This document shows positions 6,400 to 9,336 of a stretch of 9,336 nucleotides of DNA, in pieces (positions within the stretch are counted from its first letter, which is position 1; each line of letters opens with the position of its first letter). Location of the stretch: contig JASLMQ010000888.1 in NCBI GenBank assembly GCA_030746455.1, positions 1-9,336 on the forward strand, given 5' to 3'. A program made the translations under genes and the position numbers. The DNA comes from Candidatus Latescibacterota bacterium. Its GTDB lineage: Bacteria; Latescibacterota; UBA2968; GCA-2709665. Below the pieces are notes generated by a model that saw only the letters and a list, made by a program, of their open reading frames with translations, searched no databases and was not told where the DNA came from.

Positions 6400-7227
6400 A
6401 TGGGGCTGGAACATCCGGTTGTGATCCTTACAGCGGCGTTGTACGCCGTAAGCGCCGTCGGGTATGCCGCCAACTTTCGATCGCGATCCGGGCTTCGGGC
6501 GAAGGTTGGAACCTGGGGTCTGATAGCGGGCTGGGTCGTCCACAGCGCGTTCCTGGGGCACCTTGCGGTGTCCTTGGGGCGGTTTCCATTCAGCAGTGAG
6601 ATCCTCCCGTCGATCTGTGCCTGGCTCGTGGTCGTCGTCTACGTATACCTGGAGCTGACCACGCGAGACCGCTCACTGGGGGCGCTGATCGTCCCGATCG
6701 TCACGCTCCTGCACGTTCTGACGGCGCTCAACCTGTCCGGGGCCGGGGAAGTCCCTCGGGTCGCGCACACCGGCGGCTGGTTTCAGCTGCACGTACTCAC
6801 CTACATCCTGGCTTACGCGGGATTCGCCATCTCCTGCGTAAGCTCAATTATGTACGTGCTTCTCTTAGGAGAGATCCAGGCGAAACACCTCGGGTTCTTC
6901 TACGATCGTCTTCCTCCTCTCGAGACCCTGAACGAGATCAACAACCGAGCGGCAACGTTCGGTTTTGTTTTTCTCTCCGCTGGAATCCTCTCGAGTTCGG
7001 TCTGGGTACACATCTACCTGGATCGGATCTCGGTATGGGGAATGCCCGGCTTCGCGCCGCTGCTGATCGCGTGGGTGATCTATGGCGGGCACCTGGCCGC
7101 AAGATGGATGGCCGGATGGCGTGGCAAGCGGGCCGCATTCCTGTCCATCGCCGGCTTCACGCTTGTCATCCTCGTATTCCCCGTCGTCGGCGTGCTGTTC
7201 TCCGGTAGGCATCCCCTCAGCCCCTGA
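6400..7227 (+). CDS. hemX: HemX/CcsA-like cytochrome c assembly family membrane protein
   Basis: The protein (275 residues) is a polytopic membrane protein with about eight hydrophobic segments (roughly 7-24, 37-57, 68-86, 93-111, 129-155, 184-205, 218-235, 244-266). It matches the CcsA/HemX family (Cytochrome_c_asm). The QLHVLTYILAYAGFAIS stretch (129-145, His131) is the conserved periplasmic-His/transmembrane region, and FLSAGILSSSVWVH plus IAWVIYGGHLAAR cover the last conserved helices. The tryptophan-rich WWD motif of true CcsA/CcmC heme handlers is not recognisable: the region after SVW reads WVHIYLDRISVWGMPG. With its place directly before sirC-hemA-hemC, this favours HemX, which in Bacillus lowers the amount of HemA, over a cytochrome c synthase subunit. 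It may also bind heme through its histidines. Family is confident; HemX rather than CcsA is inferred from motif loss and context. Confidence 0.82.
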   Translation: MGLEHPVVILTAALYAVSAVGYAANFRSRSGLRAKVGTWGLIAGWVVHSAFLGHLAVSLGRFPFSSEILPSICAWLVVVVYVYLELTTRDRSLGALIVPIVTLLHVLTALNLSGAGEVPRVAHTGGWFQLHVLTYILAYAGFAISCVSSIMYVLLLGEIQAKHLGFFYDRLPPLETLNEINNRAATFGFVFLSAGILSSSVWVHIYLDRISVWGMPGFAPLLIAWVIYGGHLAARWMAGWRGKRAAFLSIAGFTLVILVFPVVGVLFSGRHPLSP

Positions 7228-7254
7228 GCGGCGCTGGCTGCGTCGAGAACCTCA

Positions 7255-7902
7255 ATGGGAAGCGTCCGCACCCTGTATCCCGTATTCATGGATCTGCAAG
7301 GCCGGAAGTGCGCTGTGGTCGGCGGAGGTACGGTCGCGGAGCGGAAGGTCAGGGGGCTGCTGTCGGCCTCGGCTCGTGTGGTGGTCGTCAGCCCGGATCT
7401 GTCCCCGGGGCTGTCCGAGCTCGCGGCAGAGGGTCGGATCGAGTCGGTCCGCCGAGAGTACCGCGAGGGCGACTTGGCGGGTGTCGTGCTGGCGTTCGCC
7501 GCCACGAATCGACACGACGTGAACGAGGCCGTCGCCGAAGAGGCCGGGACCCTGGGGGTGCCCGTGAACCTCGCGACCGGAACAGGAGACGGGGATTTCG
7601 TGGTGCCCTCTCTTCTGCGGAGGGGGGAGTTGCACGTGGCTGTTTCCACCGGTGGGGGAAGCCCGGCCTATGCCCGGCTGATCCGGGAGCGGCTGGACGA
7701 TCTCCTGGGACCCGAGCACGCGGACGTGGTCGCCCTGCTGGACCGACTGAGGCCCAGGGTGAAGGCCGCTTTTCCCGATGACGAGGCAAGGCGGCGTGCC
7801 GTGTGGGACAAGCTGGTCAGCTGGGAGACCGTAGACCTGGTTCGTCGCAACGCGTGGGACGCTATCGAAGAGAAGGTCGCTGAATGCCTGTCGTCGTCTT
7901 AG
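7255..7902 (+). CDS. sirC: Precorrin-2 dehydrogenase / sirohydrochlorin ferrochelatase-type protein (SirC, CysG N-terminal)
   Basis: The enzyme oxidises precorrin-2 to sirohydrochlorin with NAD+, and in some relatives also inserts iron to give siroheme. The 215-residue protein starts in the standard way, LYPVFMDLQGRKCAVVGGGTVAERK (7-31), with the GGG Rossmann loop and the VAERK helix. It continues with AFAATNRHDVN (80-90), GDFVVPSLLRRGELHVAVSTGGGSPAYARLIRERL (113-147) and a helical C-terminal dimerisation region, where WDKLV resembles the CysG W-K segment. The methyltransferase half of CysG is absent. At the position of the catalytic Asp (NVVD in E. coli CysG, Asp104) this protein reads NLAT, with Thr108 and no gap in my alignment from memory. 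Asp112 or Asp114 is close by. ATG 7255 has only a weak GAGA upstream. The gene lies 27 bases after hemX and overlaps hemA by 19 bases. Family is secure; activity is less so. Confidence 0.9.
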   Translation: MGSVRTLYPVFMDLQGRKCAVVGGGTVAERKVRGLLSASARVVVVSPDLSPGLSELAAEGRIESVRREYREGDLAGVVLAFAATNRHDVNEAVAEEAGTLGVPVNLATGTGDGDFVVPSLLRRGELHVAVSTGGGSPAYARLIRERLDDLLGPEHADVVALLDRLRPRVKAAFPDDEARRRAVWDKLVSWETVDLVRRNAWDAIEEKVAECLSSS

Positions 7903-9203
7903 GCCTCAACCATCGCACCGCCCCGATCGAGGTCCGGGATGCCATCGCCGTGTCGCCGCACGGGTTGAGGGCCGTACTGGAGTTGATGATCCAGCTGCCT
8001 GCGGTGAACGAGTGCGCCCTCATCTCCACCTGCAACCGCTCCGAGGCCTACGTGGTTACGGACGATCCCACCGAAGCCTGCAGGTGGGTGACCGAGGTCC
8101 TGAGCGACCTGGGGGGCATGATCCCGGATCAGCTCGGAGTCCACCTGTATTCCCACACCGATCTCGATGCGGTGCGACATCTCTTCGCGGTGGCAGCGGG
8201 TCTCGACTCGATGATCGTGGGAGAGCCGCAGATCGCCGGGCAGGTGAAGGACGCGGGAACCGCCGCGATGGAGGCCCGGACGAGCCGCGTGGTGCTCAAC
8301 CGCCAGTTCCGGTGCGCGGTGGAGGCCTCGAAGCGGGCCAGAACGGAGACGGAAATCGGCGCGGGAGCCGTCTCGGTGAGCTATGCGGCCGTCGAGCTGG
8401 CCAAGAAGATCTTCGGAGACCTGGGCGACCGTGCGGCCTTTGTGATCGGGGCGGGTGAGATGAGCGAGCTCACGGCGAAGCACCTGGTGGAGAGCGGGGT
8501 GCGGTCGATCACCGTGGCGAGCCGCACCCTGGAGCGCGCCCAGGAGCTGGCGGTTCGCGTGAGCGGCGAAGCGCTGGACTGGGAAGACGCTATGGCGCAT
8601 CTGGACCGCGCCGACATTGTGATCAGCTCCACGAGCGCTTCCACCCACGTCCTGCATTGCGAGGAAGTGGCCGCAGCGATGCAGCGTCGGCGAAATCGGC
8701 AGATGTTCCTGATCGACATCGCTGTCCCTCGCGACATCGAGCCCGAGGTGGGAGAGCTGTACAACGTGCTCCTCTACAACATCGACGACCTCCAGTCGGT
8801 GGTGGGCGTGAATCTGAAGAAGCGGCAAGAGGAGGCGCAGAAGGCCCGCGCCATCATCGAGGAGGAGGTCGCCGAGTTCTCCACGTGGCAGAACTCCCTG
8901 GAGGTGGTTCCCGCGATCGTGGCGATCCGGCAGCGTTTCCGGGAGGTCCTGGACGAAGAGCTCGAGCACGCCCGGCTGTCTGGATTTACGGATGAGCAGA
9001 GGGCCAGGGTGGCGGACCTCCTCAGGCGCTACATGAACAAGCTCCTTCACGGGCCGATGGTCCGGCTGAAGGCCGAGGCGGACTCGGGGAACGGTCTGGC
9101 CGACGTGGATACGCTGATGCGCCTGTTCGATCTCCAGATCAAGGACAAAGGGGAAGCTGCCTCGGAGGGGTCGGATCAGTCTGCAGAAGAGGCACGTACC
9201 TAG
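7884..9203 (+). CDS. hemA: Glutamyl-tRNA reductase
   Basis: HemA reduces glutamyl-tRNA(Glu) to glutamate-1-semialdehyde with NADPH, the first committed and usually rate-controlling step of C5-pathway tetrapyrrole synthesis. The 439-residue length is typical. The catalytic domain shows GLNHRTAPIEVRD (7-19), LISTCNRSEAY (46-56) with nucleophile Cys50, and His99, at the same positions as in E. coli. SMIVGEPQIAGQVKDA (109-124) and the helix region FRCAVEASKRARTET follow. The NADPH domain has FVIGAGEMSELTAKHL (186-201) and ASRTLERAQEL. The C-terminal helical dimerisation domain starts near residue 320 and includes LRRYMNKLLHGP. Start ATG 7884 is set by AGAAGG at 7871-7876 and lies inside the end of sirC, suggesting coupled translation. 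The stop codon abuts the hemC ATG. Nothing odd was seen in the active site. Confidence 0.97.
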   Translation: MPVVVLGLNHRTAPIEVRDAIAVSPHGLRAVLELMIQLPAVNECALISTCNRSEAYVVTDDPTEACRWVTEVLSDLGGMIPDQLGVHLYSHTDLDAVRHLFAVAAGLDSMIVGEPQIAGQVKDAGTAAMEARTSRVVLNRQFRCAVEASKRARTETEIGAGAVSVSYAAVELAKKIFGDLGDRAAFVIGAGEMSELTAKHLVESGVRSITVASRTLERAQELAVRVSGEALDWEDAMAHLDRADIVISSTSASTHVLHCEEVAAAMQRRRNRQMFLIDIAVPRDIEPEVGELYNVLLYNIDDLQSVVGVNLKKRQEEAQKARAIIEEEVAEFSTWQNSLEVVPAIVAIRQRFREVLDEELEHARLSGFTDEQRARVADLLRRYMNKLLHGPMVRLKAEADSGNGLADVDTLMRLFDLQIKDKGEAASEGSDQSAEEART

Positions 9204-9336
9204 ATGCCATCGAGCCTGGTGATCGGTAGCCGGGGAAGCCGCCTGGCCCTCTGGCAGGCGGAGTGGGCGCGCGGCGAGCTTGTCGCCCTTCAGCCGGAGC
9301 TGGATGTGCGCATCGAGGTGATCCGCACGCGTGGTG
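9204..9336 (+). CDS. hemC: Hydroxymethylbilane synthase (porphobilinogen deaminase), N-terminal part, cut by window end
   Basis: Only 44 residues are visible. They begin [18 protein letters not shown], which is the conserved N-terminus of HemC (I-G-T/S-R-x-S-x-LALWQ), and continue through the first helix and the strand leading to IRTRG, where the family has I-x-T-x-GD. HemC joins four porphobilinogen molecules through its dipyrromethane cofactor into hydroxymethylbilane in the cytosol. ATG 9204 directly follows the hemA stop (9201-9203), with GAGG at 9189-9192 as the probable ribosome binding site. The gene order hemA-hemC is common and indicates one transcript. The rest lies beyond the window, so completeness cannot be judged. 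Confidence 0.93.
   Translation, partial: MPSSLVIGSRGSRLALWQAEWARGELVALQPELDVRIEVIRTRG

Noticed and set aside
7899..9050. Minus-strand open frame of 383 codons opposite hemA
   Set aside because: It is a shadow of hemA with His/Arg/Gly-rich composition and no motif.

Overview
The window is a compact bacterial chromosome segment with high G+C (roughly two thirds by eye). All genes are on the + strand. It looks like ordinary housekeeping and cell-envelope DNA: I see no mobile element, tRNA, rRNA, CRISPR array or phage gene. The C5 (glutamyl-tRNA) route to tetrapyrroles, an anhydro-muramic acid kinase and an HD-GYP signalling protein fit a high-G+C, probably Gram-negative-type bacterium outside the Alphaproteobacteria. 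Gemmatimonadota, Eisenbacteria or Latescibacterota-like lineages are plausible, but the phylum is a guess.

Left block (1-3810, probably continuing to 5026): the 3' end of a TPR-containing gene (perhaps the tail of a DUF2723-type membrane glycosyltransferase), a family 2 glycosyltransferase, a YbhN/LPG_synthase_TM membrane protein, a NamZ/DUF1343 exo-N-acetylmuramidase and an AnmK kinase. The glycosyltransferase, membrane protein and muramidase overlap by 4 and 8 bases. The kinase follows after 31 bases with a strong ribosome binding site. The theme is envelope glycan assembly followed by peptidoglycan sugar recycling.

Middle (5027-6363): a 94-base, relatively AT-rich gap holds the only convincing promoter-like sequence in the window. 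It is followed by a DUF3391 + HD-GYP gene (c-di-GMP phosphodiesterase family) whose reading frame is broken by one extra base in a TTT run at 5794-5796. The sequence on both sides of the break is well conserved, so this is either a recent mutation or a sequence error.

Right block (6400-9336): a tetrapyrrole operon in the order hemX-like cytochrome-assembly membrane protein, precorrin-2 dehydrogenase (sirC/CysG N-terminal type), hemA and the start of hemC. HemA makes glutamate-1-semialdehyde, HemC later makes the linear tetrapyrrole, and SirC diverts precorrin-2 toward siroheme. HemX may tune HemA or handle heme. The most interesting details are the frameshift, a Thr where SirC/CysG proteins have their catalytic Asp, the pairing of a signal-less NamZ with AnmK, and the missing WWD signature in the HemX-like protein. 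No wholly new system is evident.
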